Source: an uncultured Planctomycetota bacterium (GTDB taxonomy: Bacteria > Planctomycetota > Phycisphaerae > UBA1845 > UTPLA1). Taken from it: DNA of 64,000 nt. Below, in pieces: positions 7,731 to 17,500 of this stretch (position 1 is the first letter of the stretch; every line of letters starts with the position of its first letter). Location of the stretch: positions 47,897-111,896 of the forward strand of contig CAADGE010000036.1 of the NCBI GenBank assembly GCA_900696465.1, in the 5' to 3' direction. The notes beneath the pieces were generated by a model that was given only the letters and a program-made list of their open reading frames with translations, did not search any database and had not been told where the DNA came from. Both the position numbers and the translations under genes were made by a program.

Positions 7731-9367
7731 GCGCCGGATTGGTCGCCTTTATCGTAGTCATCGTCTACATGGCCATGCTGATCGGGCTTGGCGTCTTCAC
7801 TGGCCGGCTTTTCCGCGGCACGGCGGCGGATTACTTCGCGGCGTCGCGCGGCATCGGCTCTTTCCTTCTGCTCATGTCGCTCTTCGGCACGACGATGACC
7901 AGTTTTGCCATCATCGGGTCGAGCGGCGAGGCCTTCGCCAGTGGAATCGGCGTCTATGGACTGATGGTCTCCTGGTCAGGCATTTTTCACTCCGTCTGCT
8001 TCTTCCTCGTAGGCATCCGGTTGTGGGAGTACGGCAAGCGCTACGGGTATCTGACGCAGATCCAGTTTTTCCGCGATCGGTTTGAATCGGACAAGCTGGG
8101 ATTACTGCTCTTTCCCGCACTGGTCGGGCTGGTTGTTCCGTACGTGCTCATGGGGATCATTGGGGGATCGCGGGCTATTGAAAAGATCACCGCCGGGGCG
8201 TTCCCCGTGGCCTTCGAGGCGACGAAGGGAGGCATTCCCTTCTGGCTCGGCGGTCTGATCATGTGCATCGTCGTGCTGATTTACATCTTCTACGGCGGCG
8301 TTCGCAGCGCGGCCTGGGCCAATGCGGTGCAGACGGTTCTGTTCATCGTGCTGGGCATTGTGACCTTCGGGGTGGTCGCCCATAAGCTCGGAGGGCCGCG
8401 CGCCGCGACGCAGCAGGTCGTAGAGTACAACCCCTCGTACCTGAAGCTGGAGGCCACGGAATCGGACCTGGCCGTGTACGAAGCGAGGATGGCTGACTTT
8501 CAGGAGGGTCGGTCGACGATCCAGCCGCGCAAGCCGCGCGAAATCACGCCGCTGGTGTTCTTCACCTACATCGGGATTCCGTTCTCCGTGGCGATGTTTC
8601 CGCACCTGTTCCAGCACTGGCTCACCGCCAAGAGCGCGAAGACTTTCAAGTTGTCGGTCGTGGCACATCCGCTGCTGATGATGCTCACCTGGCTGCCGTG
8701 CGTGCTCATCGGCGTCTGGGCGACCTCCGCCGTCGGGGCGGATGGAAAGCTGCTCGTGCCGATCGGCGCCGATCAGAACGCCGTGCTGCCGATCATGGTC
8801 AACAAGCTCGCGCCGCCGGTGATGGGCGGTCTGCTGACCGCGGGCGTGCTCGCGGCGATCATGTCGAGTCTCGACTCGCAGTTCATCTGCCTGGGCAGCA
8901 TCTTCACCAACGACATCGTCGGTCATTACGTCAAGCACGAACAGCTCGGCGATCGCCAGAAATTGTTCATCGGCCGTACCTTCATCGTCCTCATCGTGAT
9001 CGTGGCGTATGTGCTCTCGCAGGTGCTCGCGAATACCAGCGTGTTTGCCCTCGGCGTCTGGTGCTTCACGGGCTTTTCCGCGCTGGCCCCGCTGGTGTTC
9101 GGCGCACTGTACTGGAAACGCATGACCAAGGCCGGCGCCTATGCGACGATCCTGACCGCCGCCATCGTCGGGATGAGCTTCTTCTTCCAGGCATGGCGGA
9201 CCGACACGTTGGCGACGGATAAGGAATACCACGTCTTCGGGATGATGCCGGTGGTCTTTGTCATGGGCGCGTCCGTTCTGGCATTGGTGGTCGTCTCGCT
9301 GATGACCCGGCCGCCGTCCGAGGCGACGATCCGTAAGTTCTTCGAGAGGCCCGCGAATGCTCGCTGA
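7727..9367 (+). CDS. sodium:solute symporter (SSS family)
   Basis: This inner-membrane transporter of 546 residues has about 13 hydrophobic segments, in the LeuT-fold SSS (PanF/PutP) family. The start MSAGLVAFIVVIVYMAMLIGL, the ADYFAASRGIGSF motif after TM1 and the later GGLLTAGVLAAIMSSLDSQ block, which carries the Na+-binding serine region, are typical. A polar insert near residues 230-275 (YNPSYLKLEATESDLAVYE) sits between helices. It is translationally coupled to DUF3311 upstream and overlaps the thioesterase downstream by 11 bp. The substrate is not predictable; a carboxylate or aromatic acid would fit the cluster, by inference. Confidence 0.85.
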   Translation: MSAGLVAFIVVIVYMAMLIGLGVFTGRLFRGTAADYFAASRGIGSFLLLMSLFGTTMTSFAIIGSSGEAFASGIGVYGLMVSWSGIFHSVCFFLVGIRLWEYGKRYGYLTQIQFFRDRFESDKLGLLLFPALVGLVVPYVLMGIIGGSRAIEKITAGAFPVAFEATKGGIPFWLGGLIMCIVVLIYIFYGGVRSAAWANAVQTVLFIVLGIVTFGVVAHKLGGPRAATQQVVEYNPSYLKLEATESDLAVYEARMADFQEGRSTIQPRKPREITPLVFFTYIGIPFSVAMFPHLFQHWLTAKSAKTFKLSVVAHPLLMMLTWLPCVLIGVWATSAVGADGKLLVPIGADQNAVLPIMVNKLAPPVMGGLLTAGVLAAIMSSLDSQFICLGSIFTNDIVGHYVKHEQLGDRQKLFIGRTFIVLIVIVAYVLSQVLANTSVFALGVWCFTGFSALAPLVFGALYWKRMTKAGAYATILTAAIVGMSFFFQAWRTDTLATDKEYHVFGMMPVVFVMGASVLALVVVSLMTRPPSEATIRKFFERPANAR

Positions 9368-9785
9368 ATTCCGAACGACCCGCCGCGTGCAGTTCGCCGA
9401 GACGGATACGGCAGGCGTCATGCACTTCTCGAACTACTTCCGCTGGATGGAAGAGGTGGAGCATGCCTGGTTCCGATCGCTGGGCATGAGCGTGATCCAG
9501 CCGCACGCGCTGGGCACGGTCAGCTGGCCGCGCATTACCGTGAGCTGCGAGTACCTTGCGCCGCTGCGTTTTGAAGACGAGGTCGAGCTGCACTTTCAAC
9601 TGGTTAGTCTTTCCGAGAAGTCGATGACCCACGAAGTGCTTTTTTATCTCGCCGGGAAACGCGTCGCCCGGGGGCGGGCCAAGGCGGTTTGCTGTCGTAC
9701 TTTTGAGGGCGGAAAATTCGAATCCATCCCCATCCCGCCGGACATACGGGCGAAGATGGAAGGCGGTGGACTCGCCGGAGCTTGA
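9357..9785 (+). CDS. acyl-CoA thioesterase, 4HBT hotdog family
   Basis: This single hotdog-fold thioesterase of 142 residues has the 4-hydroxybenzoyl-CoA thioesterase/YbgC signature. FAETDTAGVMHFSNYFRWM at residues ~15-33 carries the catalytic Asp of the DxAG motif, followed by EEVEHAWF and the later VSCEYLAPLRFEDEV strand. The start overlaps the symporter end, so it is in the same transcription unit. It may hydrolyse an aryl- or acyl-CoA made in this cluster; YbgC-like housekeeping acyl-CoA hydrolysis is the alternative. Confidence 0.85.
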   Translation: MLAEFRTTRRVQFAETDTAGVMHFSNYFRWMEEVEHAWFRSLGMSVIQPHALGTVSWPRITVSCEYLAPLRFEDEVELHFQLVSLSEKSMTHEVLFYLAGKRVARGRAKAVCCRTFEGGKFESIPIPPDIRAKMEGGGLAGA

Positions 9786-9899
9786 TCTACTACAACAGGA
9801 GATTTCGGATTTCGGATGGAAGCCGATCCCGGCACGACGGGACAATCCATCGGCTTCAGCTCTAAACCGATCACTGACCACGATTCTCGGAGTGATTCG

Positions 9900-10367
9900 A
9901 TGAAACAATTCCTCCCGTATCTGTTCATCCTCCTGGCCGTCGTCTCATGGGGGGCTTACGTCCCGACGATTCACCACGGCCAGCTCGGTTTCGGTGAGCC
10001 CAAGGGTCCGCTGCGGGCTTTTCTCTTTGTCGGGCTGGCTTACTTTCTGGTTGCCGTGCTGATTCCCGGTCTCCTGATACTGAGCAAGGCCGAGCCCGCC
10101 GTGTTCCCGATGAAAGGGGTTTCCATGTCCACCTTCGCCGGCGTCCTCGGAGCCCTCGGTGCGCTCGGCGTGATCTTCGCCCTGCGGACCGGCGGCAAAC
10201 CGATCTACGTGGCCCCGCTCGTCTTCGCCGGCGCGCCGATCATGAACGTCCTCGTCACCATGATCTGGGACAAGCCGGCCAAGGCGCCTTCCATGCCGTT
10301 CTATGTGGGGATTCTGCTGGCGGCGGTCGGCGCGGCGATGGTACTGCGGTTCAAGCCCGTCTCGTAA
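9900..10367 (+). CDS. small EamA-like membrane protein
   Basis: The protein of 155 residues has about four hydrophobic helices (YLFILLAVVSWGAYV, AFLFVGLAYFLVAVLIPGLLIL, FAGVLGALGALGVIFAL, FYVGILLAAVGAAMVL). The WGAYVPTIHHG start and the GKPIYVAPLVFAGAPIMNVLVT segment resemble half of a drug/metabolite (EamA/DMT) transporter. The frame is open back to 9816, but ATG 9900 follows a CGGAG ribosome site at a good distance and begins the hydrophobic part. It may dimerise to form a full transporter. Confidence 0.6.
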   Translation: MKQFLPYLFILLAVVSWGAYVPTIHHGQLGFGEPKGPLRAFLFVGLAYFLVAVLIPGLLILSKAEPAVFPMKGVSMSTFAGVLGALGALGVIFALRTGGKPIYVAPLVFAGAPIMNVLVTMIWDKPAKAPSMPFYVGILLAAVGAAMVLRFKPVS

Positions 10368-10375
10368 GGTGGATC

Positions 10376-11536
10376 ATGCACTCCCGATGGTTCATCGTCT
10401 TCTTCTTCTGTTCGGCTTCGCTGTCCCAAGGACAGGAAAAGGTGTCCCCCGGCGCGGACGCGTGGCCGATGTTCCGCGGTAATTCGATGCTGACCGGCGT
10501 GGCGACCGGAAAGCTGCCGGATAAGTTCGAGGTCCTCTGGAGATACGAGACAAAAGAATCGATTCAGTCATCTGCGGCGATCGTGGACGGCACGGTCTAT
10601 GTCGGTAGTGACGACGGCTTTCTTTATGCCCTGGATCGCGTGAGCGGTTCGCTCCGTTGGAAGTTTGAGACCGCAGCGGGGATTCGATCTTCGCCCACCG
10701 TCCACGGCGATCTCGTGCTCTTCGGCAATGAAGACGGCCTCTTCTGCGCGTTGGATCGTCGCGGCGGGCGAAAGCGATGGTCCTACAAGGTCGAGGCGGA
10801 GATCATCTCTTCTGCAAATTGTGCGGATGACCGTGTCGTCTTCGGTTCGTACGACGGCTCGCTCTACTGTCTCGCGCTATCAAGCGGCAAGCTACTATGG
10901 AAATTCGAGACCGAAAGCCGCATCCACGGAACACCTTCGATCTCCGGCGGGCACGTCATCGTCGCCGGTTGTGATGAGCTTCTGCACGTCGTCCGGCTCG
11001 CGGACGGCACGGCGGAAAGGGCCGTGCGGATGGGAGGCGTATCCGGAGCGTCCGCGGCCCTGTCAGGCGATCGCGTCTTCGTCGGAACCTTCGGTAACCA
11101 GGTCCTGGGCATCAATTGGAAAAAGGGCGTTGGTCTCTGGACGTATGAAAATCCGGATCGTCAGTTTCCGTTCTTCTCCTCAGCCGCAGTTACGGATCGA
11201 CTTGTGGTCATCGGGGGGCGCGACCGCAGCGTCCATGCACTCGATATCGAGACCGGAAAAGCACGATGGGTTTTTCCCACGCAGGCCCGCGTGGAATCTT
11301 CGCCGGTCATCGCGGGCGAGCGTGTCCTGGTCGGGTCTTCTGACGGCAACCTCTATGAACTGGACCTGGCAACGGGCAGGGAGCGATGGAAGTACGAGGC
11401 CGGTGCCCCCATTCTTGCTTCGCCGGCGGTGGCCGAGGGTTGTCTTGTGTTCGGGACGGATGATGGCATCGTGTATTGCTTCGGGAATCGACCGGGGGGC
11501 GGAACAAAGCCCGTCGGAGTGGAAAATCCGCCATAA
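10376..11536 (+). CDS. exported PQQ-type beta-propeller protein
   Basis: This 386-residue protein carries an N-terminal signal peptide (WFIVFFFCSASLSQGQ). It then has a run of propeller blades, each with a V(F/Y)VGSxDGxLYALDxxxGxxxWxF pattern, repeated about seven to eight times. The blade end-motif is clear in SLRWKFETAA, LLWKFETES and RERWKYEAGA. This is the PQQ-like/BamB-type propeller fold; no dehydrogenase partner or PQQ-contact residues can be assigned, so an enzymatic role is doubtful. It probably acts outside the cytoplasmic membrane as a binding or scaffold protein. It lies 8 bp behind the small membrane protein. Confidence 0.75.
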   Translation: MHSRWFIVFFFCSASLSQGQEKVSPGADAWPMFRGNSMLTGVATGKLPDKFEVLWRYETKESIQSSAAIVDGTVYVGSDDGFLYALDRVSGSLRWKFETAAGIRSSPTVHGDLVLFGNEDGLFCALDRRGGRKRWSYKVEAEIISSANCADDRVVFGSYDGSLYCLALSSGKLLWKFETESRIHGTPSISGGHVIVAGCDELLHVVRLADGTAERAVRMGGVSGASAALSGDRVFVGTFGNQVLGINWKKGVGLWTYENPDRQFPFFSSAAVTDRLVVIGGRDRSVHALDIETGKARWVFPTQARVESSPVIAGERVLVGSSDGNLYELDLATGRERWKYEAGAPILASPAVAEGCLVFGTDDGIVYCFGNRPGGGTKPVGVENPP

Positions 11537-11703
11537 CAGCAGGCTGGCGCGTGAGTCGCATGAGAGCGAATCGTTCTAATCGACGCTGGAAGCGGTCGCG
11601 AGCCGGAGACTGGCTTTTCAGGCGTTTCGCGTTTAGTCTGTCGTCCTGCCAGGCAGCCGACCCCGGCGCGTCGGCCATACGATAATAGAGGAGATCGAGG
11701 AAA

Positions 11704-12375
11704 ATGAATTTCGCTTCTCGCAATCGAACCGCATCTTTCAGACGCCTTTCGGGTGTGCTCATGCTGGCCCTCTGCACGGTGGCTTTCGCCGGCACGGCCC
11801 AAGCGGGCATCCTTTCGCTGACGGCGACGCAGAATCCCCTGCTCGAAAGCAGCTTTACGCTCGACTTCGGGGTTTTCGGCGGTCCGCGCGTCGCGAACAT
11901 TTCCAATACTCAGTTCACACTCGAGTTGGACCCCGCGGCGCCGGCAGGTCTCTCGGCGGCTTTCACGTCGTACCACCAGAATGTCGATCCGCTCTCGCTG
12001 CCGAATCCCTTCGGTGGTGCGGACCTGACGACCGGACCGATCACCATTTCGATCGAAGAGTCGTTCGGCGGCACCTTCAATAGCGCGACCGGTGAAGTGA
12101 CGACGGATGACCTGTATCGCATCGAGTTCACGGAGGACCTGTCGAGCTTGGGCATCTTCTCGCCGGTCTTCCTGGCGGGTACCTCCGCCGGCATGGTGAA
12201 TTTCCTCACGCCGGGCAGCGGTGAGATCGCCCTGAACTGGGAAGGACTGCACTCCATCGGCGATCTGACCTTCAGCTACGTCTGTGCGACGCACACGATC
12301 TTTACACCGGAGCCCTCGGCCCTTGCTCTGCTCGGTCTTGGTGGCCTGGTGCTTCGTCGACGACAGCGACGCTAA
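11704..12375 (+). CDS. PEP-CTERM sorting-domain protein
   Basis: This secreted protein of 223 residues has an N-terminal signal peptide (LSGVLMLALCTVAFAGTAQA). Its C-terminus, PEPSALALLGLGGLVLRRRQRR, is a complete PEP-CTERM tripartite tag: PEP motif, hydrophobic helix and Arg tail. Exosortase systems recognise this tag; no exosortase gene is in the window. The body is beta-rich with no recognised enzyme domain. The ATG has a good ribosome site (GAGGAAA), and a strong terminator follows at 12431. Confidence 0.85.
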   Translation: MNFASRNRTASFRRLSGVLMLALCTVAFAGTAQAGILSLTATQNPLLESSFTLDFGVFGGPRVANISNTQFTLELDPAAPAGLSAAFTSYHQNVDPLSLPNPFGGADLTTGPITISIEESFGGTFNSATGEVTTDDLYRIEFTEDLSSLGIFSPVFLAGTSAGMVNFLTPGSGEIALNWEGLHSIGDLTFSYVCATHTIFTPEPSALALLGLGGLVLRRRQRR

Positions 12376-12430
12376 GGCGGTCCTACCGGAAGCACTCGCT
12401 TCCGCCCGACGTGTTTCGTGAGAGCATCGC

Positions 12431-12468
12431 GGCGTGTGGCGCATCCGTGCGTTGCACGCCGTTTTTTT
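12431..12468 (+). terminator. intrinsic terminator after the PEP-CTERM gene
   Basis: A stem GGCGTG/CACGCC encloses a second stem GCGCA/TGCGT with loop TCCG, followed directly by GTTTTTTT. It separates the PEP-CTERM gene from the glycosyltransferase operon. Confidence 0.85.
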
Positions 12469-12495
12469 ATTACTCGCTATAATCGGCCAAGCAGA

Positions 12496-13800
12496 ATGCG
12501 AGTTGCCTATCTCACCGCCGGTGCCGGGGGCATGTACTGTGGCAGTTGCATGCGCGACAACACGCTGGCCGCTGCCCTGATCCGCCAGAAGCGCGACGTC
12601 ACGCTGATTCCTGTCTACTCGCCGATCCGCGTCGATGAACCCGATGTCAGCACCGGTCGCGTCTATTACGGCGGCATCAACGTTTTTCTCCAGCAGAAAT
12701 CGGCCTTCTTTCGACATACGCCGCGTGTGATGGATCGCCTCCTTGACGCACCACGTCTTCTCGAAAAAGCCATGCGCCGCGCCGGGTCAGCCCGTCCCGA
12801 TGAGCTGGGACCCCTGACGCTCTCCATCCTGCGAGGCGCCGATGGCGCGCAGCGCAAAGAGCTGGACAAGCTCATCGACGGGCTGCGAGACCTCTCGCCC
12901 GATCTGATTCATCTTCCGAATGCGATGTTCGTCGGGCTGGCCCGTCCGCTGCACGAAGCCCTCGGCGCTGCGATTGCCTGCACCTTGACCGGCGAAGACA
13001 TCTTTCTCGAAGCCCTGCCGCAGCCCTATCAGGAGGAGGCCTTCGCGTTGATCCGATCTGCGGTGTCGAATGTGCACGGTTTCATCGCAGTGACGCGTTA
13101 TTATGCAGATTATTCACGGGCTCGATTCGGCATTCCCGAGGATCGGCTGCATCATGTCCCGATGGGTATTCGTGTCGACGAACAGGATGACCCTGCTGCG
13201 ACCCGTCCCAAGAATGCAGGCGAACGTCCCTTCACGATCGGTTACCTGGCGCGCATCTGTCCGGAGAAGGGCCTGCATGTATTGTGTGACGCCTTCGCGC
13301 GCCTGCGGGAATCCGGTCGCGTCGCACGGCTCAAAATAGCCGGCTACATCCCGTCAACGAGCCAGGCTTATCTTGAACAGGTCATGGCCGAACTGGAGCG
13401 GCGCGGCCATTCGGCAGGCGTCGAAGTGGTCGGCGAAGTTGATCGCGCCGGCAAAGCGAATTTCCTTCGATCCTGCGACGTGGTCAGTGTCCCGACGGTC
13501 TACCGCGAGGCCAAGGGTCTTTATGTGCTCGAGGCGATGTCGTATGGCGTGCCGGTCATCCAGCCGGCACACGGTTCATTTCCGGAGTTGCTGGACGCAT
13601 CTGGCGGCGGGGTCCTGTTCACCCCGGTAGCGGCGGACGAGCTTGCAGCGGCCATCGCACGGCTGATGGACGAGCCGGGTCTGCGGAGAAAGCTTGGCGA
13701 TCGTGGGCGGCGCGCCGTGCGCGAACGATTCAACGACGAGGCAATGGCACACGCGGCATGGGACGCCTTCCAGAAGATTCGAGGGTCCGTCATTCGATGA
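12496..13800 (+). CDS. GT4-family glycosyltransferase
   Basis: The 434-residue protein looks like a GT-B glycosyltransferase. The N-terminal half starts MRVAYLTAGAGGMYCGSCMRDNT. The C-terminal half carries the GT4 nucleotide-sugar site: FTIGYLARICPEKGLHVL near residue 250, then SVPTVYREAKGLYVLEAMSYGVPV near 340, the E-x7-E box. The frame is open back to 12418, but the listed ATG starts the conserved part. A perfect TATAAT lies at 12478-12483, only 12 nt before the ATG. The stop overlaps the ABC ATPase start (ATGA), so the sugar product and the transporter may be linked. The donor and acceptor are unknown. Confidence 0.85.
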   Translation: MRVAYLTAGAGGMYCGSCMRDNTLAAALIRQKRDVTLIPVYSPIRVDEPDVSTGRVYYGGINVFLQQKSAFFRHTPRVMDRLLDAPRLLEKAMRRAGSARPDELGPLTLSILRGADGAQRKELDKLIDGLRDLSPDLIHLPNAMFVGLARPLHEALGAAIACTLTGEDIFLEALPQPYQEEAFALIRSAVSNVHGFIAVTRYYADYSRARFGIPEDRLHHVPMGIRVDEQDDPAATRPKNAGERPFTIGYLARICPEKGLHVLCDAFARLRESGRVARLKIAGYIPSTSQAYLEQVMAELERRGHSAGVEVVGEVDRAGKANFLRSCDVVSVPTVYREAKGLYVLEAMSYGVPVIQPAHGSFPELLDASGGGVLFTPVAADELAAAIARLMDEPGLRRKLGDRGRRAVRERFNDEAMAHAAWDAFQKIRGSVIR

Positions 13801-14474
13801 CCAAGGGTATTGAAGCAAACGCCGTCGGTAAGAGTTACTCCACGCGCTCCGGGTCGCTCTGCGTGCTGCGCGACATCACGCTGACACTCGCTGAGAAGGA
13901 AGCGGTGGCGATCATCGGTCCTTCTGGTGCCGGCAAGAGTACGCTTCTCAACATCCTCGGCACCCTCGAGCCGCCGACCTCGGGCACGTTGCGCATCGGC
14001 GGGCAGGATCCGTTCACACTTGCCGAGCCGGAACTGGCGGCCTTTCGCAATCGAACCATCGGCTTTGTTTTTCAAGAGCATCATCTCCTGCCGCAGTGCA
14101 GCGTGCTTGAGAACGTGCTCGTTCCCGCCCTGCCGACGGGAGATTCCGTTCCGCTGACTTCGCGTGCCCGTGATTTGCTTGCTCGCGTTGGCCTTGCCGA
14201 TCGGCTGGATCACCTTCCCTCGGAGTTATCCGGCGGCGAGCGACAACGCGTCGCCATCGCCCGCGCCATGATCAAACGTCCGCGGCTGCTGCTGGCGGAT
14301 GAACCGACCGGCAATCTTGACCGGGCCAGTGCCGACGGCGTGGCGGATCTTCTCCTGGAAATGCACGAGGAAAACGGCGGAATCCTGGTCGTGGTGACGC
14401 ACAGCATGGCACTGGCGCAGCGCATGCAGCGGCGATATGTCCTCAATGACGGCAGATTGATGCCCGGCGCGTGA
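13797..14474 (+). CDS. ABC transporter ATPase, LolD/MacB type
   Basis: This 225-residue ATP-binding subunit contains Walker A GPSGAGKST near residue 41, the Q-loop FQEHHLLPQ, the signature LSGGERQRVAIARA, Walker B LLLADEPTGNLD and the switch His in VVVTHS. The NLD after Walker B and overall length place it with LolD/MacB/FtsE-type ATPases, which power FtsX-fold permeases. It starts within the glycosyltransferase stop codon and lies just upstream of the permease. Confidence 0.92.
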   Translation: MTKGIEANAVGKSYSTRSGSLCVLRDITLTLAEKEAVAIIGPSGAGKSTLLNILGTLEPPTSGTLRIGGQDPFTLAEPELAAFRNRTIGFVFQEHHLLPQCSVLENVLVPALPTGDSVPLTSRARDLLARVGLADRLDHLPSELSGGERQRVAIARAMIKRPRLLLADEPTGNLDRASADGVADLLLEMHEENGGILVVVTHSMALAQRMQRRYVLNDGRLMPGA

Positions 14475-14518
14475 AGCATGGCGGGTCACCTCGGCCTGCC
14501 CGATGGACGATCGGACGG

Positions 14519-17500
14519 ATGAAGTTGACGACGCTCACCCTCGCACGACGCGGTCTTTGCTTCTACTGGCGCGCCGGACTTGCCGTGATGCTCGGCGCCG
14601 CCGTCGGCACGGCAGCGCTGACCGGCGCGCTCGTCGTCGGCGACTCCATGCGGGCAAGTTTGCACGAACTGGCACTTGCCCGACTGGGGCCGATTGAGTT
14701 TGCACTCTCCGGCGAGCGTTTCTTTCGCGAGGCCCTGGCCGGCGAGTTGGCTGCGGACGCGCGATTCGAAGGAGGATTCGGTGCGGTTTGCCCGATGATC
14801 CGACTCAGCGCGACGATGGAACATCCCGAATCTGATTCGAGGGTCAATCGGGTACAAGTGCTGGGGGTCGATAAGCGATTCTGGAATCTGTATGAGTTGC
14901 CCGCGCATCGCGACGGGGAGCACACGAGCAAGAGCGCTGAACCGTCTCCGATGCAGCGGCAGGTTACTTTGAACGAGCCACTTGCCGAGGCGCTGGGTGC
15001 GAAGGTGGGCGACGATGTGCTGCTGCGTTTCGAGCGGCCTTCGCAGGTGCCGACGGAGACGCTGCTGGGCCGTCGTGAGGACACGGTTGCGACGCTGCGG
15101 CTGACGGTAGGGCGGATCATACCTGGCGACGGGCCGGGTGCGTTTGCGTTGGAGCCGGGTCAGCTCGCGGCGCGCAATGCCTACGTACCACTCGATCTAC
15201 TTCAGCGAAACCTGAAGCAAGTCGATCGGGTCAATACGATACTCGTCACTGCGTATGGACCAGATGATCTTAAGGATGCGGATCAACTCGGCACGTTGAC
15301 GGTTGTACTCAGGTCGCATCTGAAGCCGGAGGATGTCGAACTCCGTTTTCGGATGAACGAATCACTCGGCTACCTCAGCGTGGAGGCGACGCGACTGCTG
15401 CTGGAACCGCCACTCGAACGCGCCGTGATCGACGCCGCAGGGCTGTCCGGCTTGAAGGCGGTGCCGATTCTGACTTACCTTGCAAATGCCATCACAGTTA
15501 ATCGAGGGGACGCATCGGAGGCGGAAGGTTCATCCACGCGCAGCATTCCGTATTCGACGGTCTCGGCGTTTGACTGGAACTCACTGCCGTCGCACGCGGC
15601 ATTCAAGTTCACCGGTGGCTTGCTGACAGGTCGCTCGCCATCAGCCCTAGGCGCGGGCGAGGTGGATGCACTCAGCGACATCCTGCTCAACGAATGGGCG
15701 GCGCGAGACCTTGGCGCCAACGCGGGCGACACGATCACGTTGACCTACTTTATTTCGCGCCCCGGCGGACAGCTTGAGGAAACACAGGCGGCTTTTCGAC
15801 TCGCCGGCATCGTGCAGATGACTGGCTGGGCAGGCGATCCGGACCTGACGCCGACCTACGAGGGCATCACCGACGCGCGGCGTGTGTCGGACTGGGATCC
15901 GCCGTTTCCCTTCGACATGAAACGCATCCGTCCGCAGGACGAGACCTACTGGGACGAGCATCGTGCGTTGCCCAAAGCGTTTTTGCAGCTCGCGGAGGGC
16001 CGGCGTCTCTGGGGTGAGGATCACGAGCGCTTCGGTTCGCTGACCTCGATTCGCCTCTGTGCGGAAGGCGGAGCCATCACCCGGCAGACCGCGGAGCGCT
16101 TCTCTGCGGCACTGGCGCAGGCAATTCGTCCAGAAGAACTCGGTTTGCAGTTTGATCCGGTTCGGATGCAGGCCATTGCGGCCGGCGGCGGCAGTACGGA
16201 CTTCGGCGGATTGTTCATCGGCTTCAGCTCGTTTCTGATCATTACGGCTGCCATACTTGTGGCACTCATGTTCCGCCTTGCAGTCGAGCGGCGCGCATCG
16301 CAAATCGGCCTGCTCCTGGCGGTCGGATGCAATGCCCGGCGCGTCTCGCGACTGCTCCTGCTCGAAGGAGGTGTGTTGGCGATCGCCGGCGCATTCCTGG
16401 GCTTGGCGCTGGCTGGCGGATACGCATGGCTGATGCTGGCAGGGCTTCGTGGCTGGTGGTCCGCCGCGGTGAATGCTCCTTTCCTGCGACTCGCGGCGAC
16501 GCCGACGAGCGTCGCGATCGGATTGCTTGCCGGCCTGCTGATCGCGCTGTGGTCGATTAGCTGGTCAGTCCGCGGACTGACCCGAAACACGACGCGATCA
16601 CTGCTCGCCGGTGTTGCGGCAGCGCAAGGAAGCCATCGCGAATCGAATGGGGGTGGGCATCGGCGGCGCCTGATCCCCCTTGGCCTGCTTGCTATCGGAT
16701 TGCTGTTCGCCATCGGTCTCTCGCTCGCATCACTGTTGACCGAGACAATTCCGCAGGCGGTGGCTTTTTTTCTCGCCGGCTTTGCCATGCTGGTTGCACT
16801 GCTTGCGGCAGTGCAGCTCTGGCTGGTCAGAACCAGCACCACACATGGTCCTGGGCCGATTCGACTGACGACCGGACGGCTTGCCGTGCGAAACGCGCGC
16901 CGCCAACCGCTGCGCAGTTTGCTCTCCACCGGGCTCGTGGCGTCGGCGACATTTGTCATCGTCGCCGTAGGAGCGAGCCGCAAAAGCCCGGATGCCGACG
17001 CTGCGACGCGGGCAGGTGGCACCGGCGGCTACGCGCTGATGGCCGAAACAGAGGCGGCGCTGCCCTATGATCCGGGTACCGCCGACGGGCGCGCATCGCT
17101 TGGGCTTGCCGCAGGCGCGTCAGCCACTGGTGAAGAGTCGAGTGATGACGCGAACAGCCGGATGGACGACACGAGCATCATGGCCTTTCGCCTGCGGCCA
17201 GGCGATGATTCAAGTTGCCTGAATCTCTACAAGGTGCGTCAGCCGAGGATCCTCGGAGCGCGTGCATCGTTCATCGAGCGTGGCGGCTTTCGATTTGCTG
17301 GAACTCTGGCCCAAACGGAACAGGAGCGTGCCAATCCCTGGTTACTGCTTCATCGCGATTATGAAGACGGCGCCATCCCAGCCATCGGTGACGAAAGTTC
17401 CGTCCGATGGCTCCTGCATCTGGGACTCGGCGATGATCTCGTGATTTCCGACGAGCGCGGCCGCGAGATGAGGTTGCGCATCGTCGGAATGCTCGCCGGG

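Noticed and set aside
8102..9421. Minus-strand open frame of 439 codons opposite the symporter
   Set aside because: It is a shadow of GC-rich coding sequence; composition is His/Asp/Arg-heavy and no motif is found.
11353..12717. Long minus-strand open frame (454 codons) across the propeller and PEP-CTERM genes
   Set aside because: It runs antisense over well-supported plus-strand genes, is rich in Arg/Ser/His/Pro, and has no domain.
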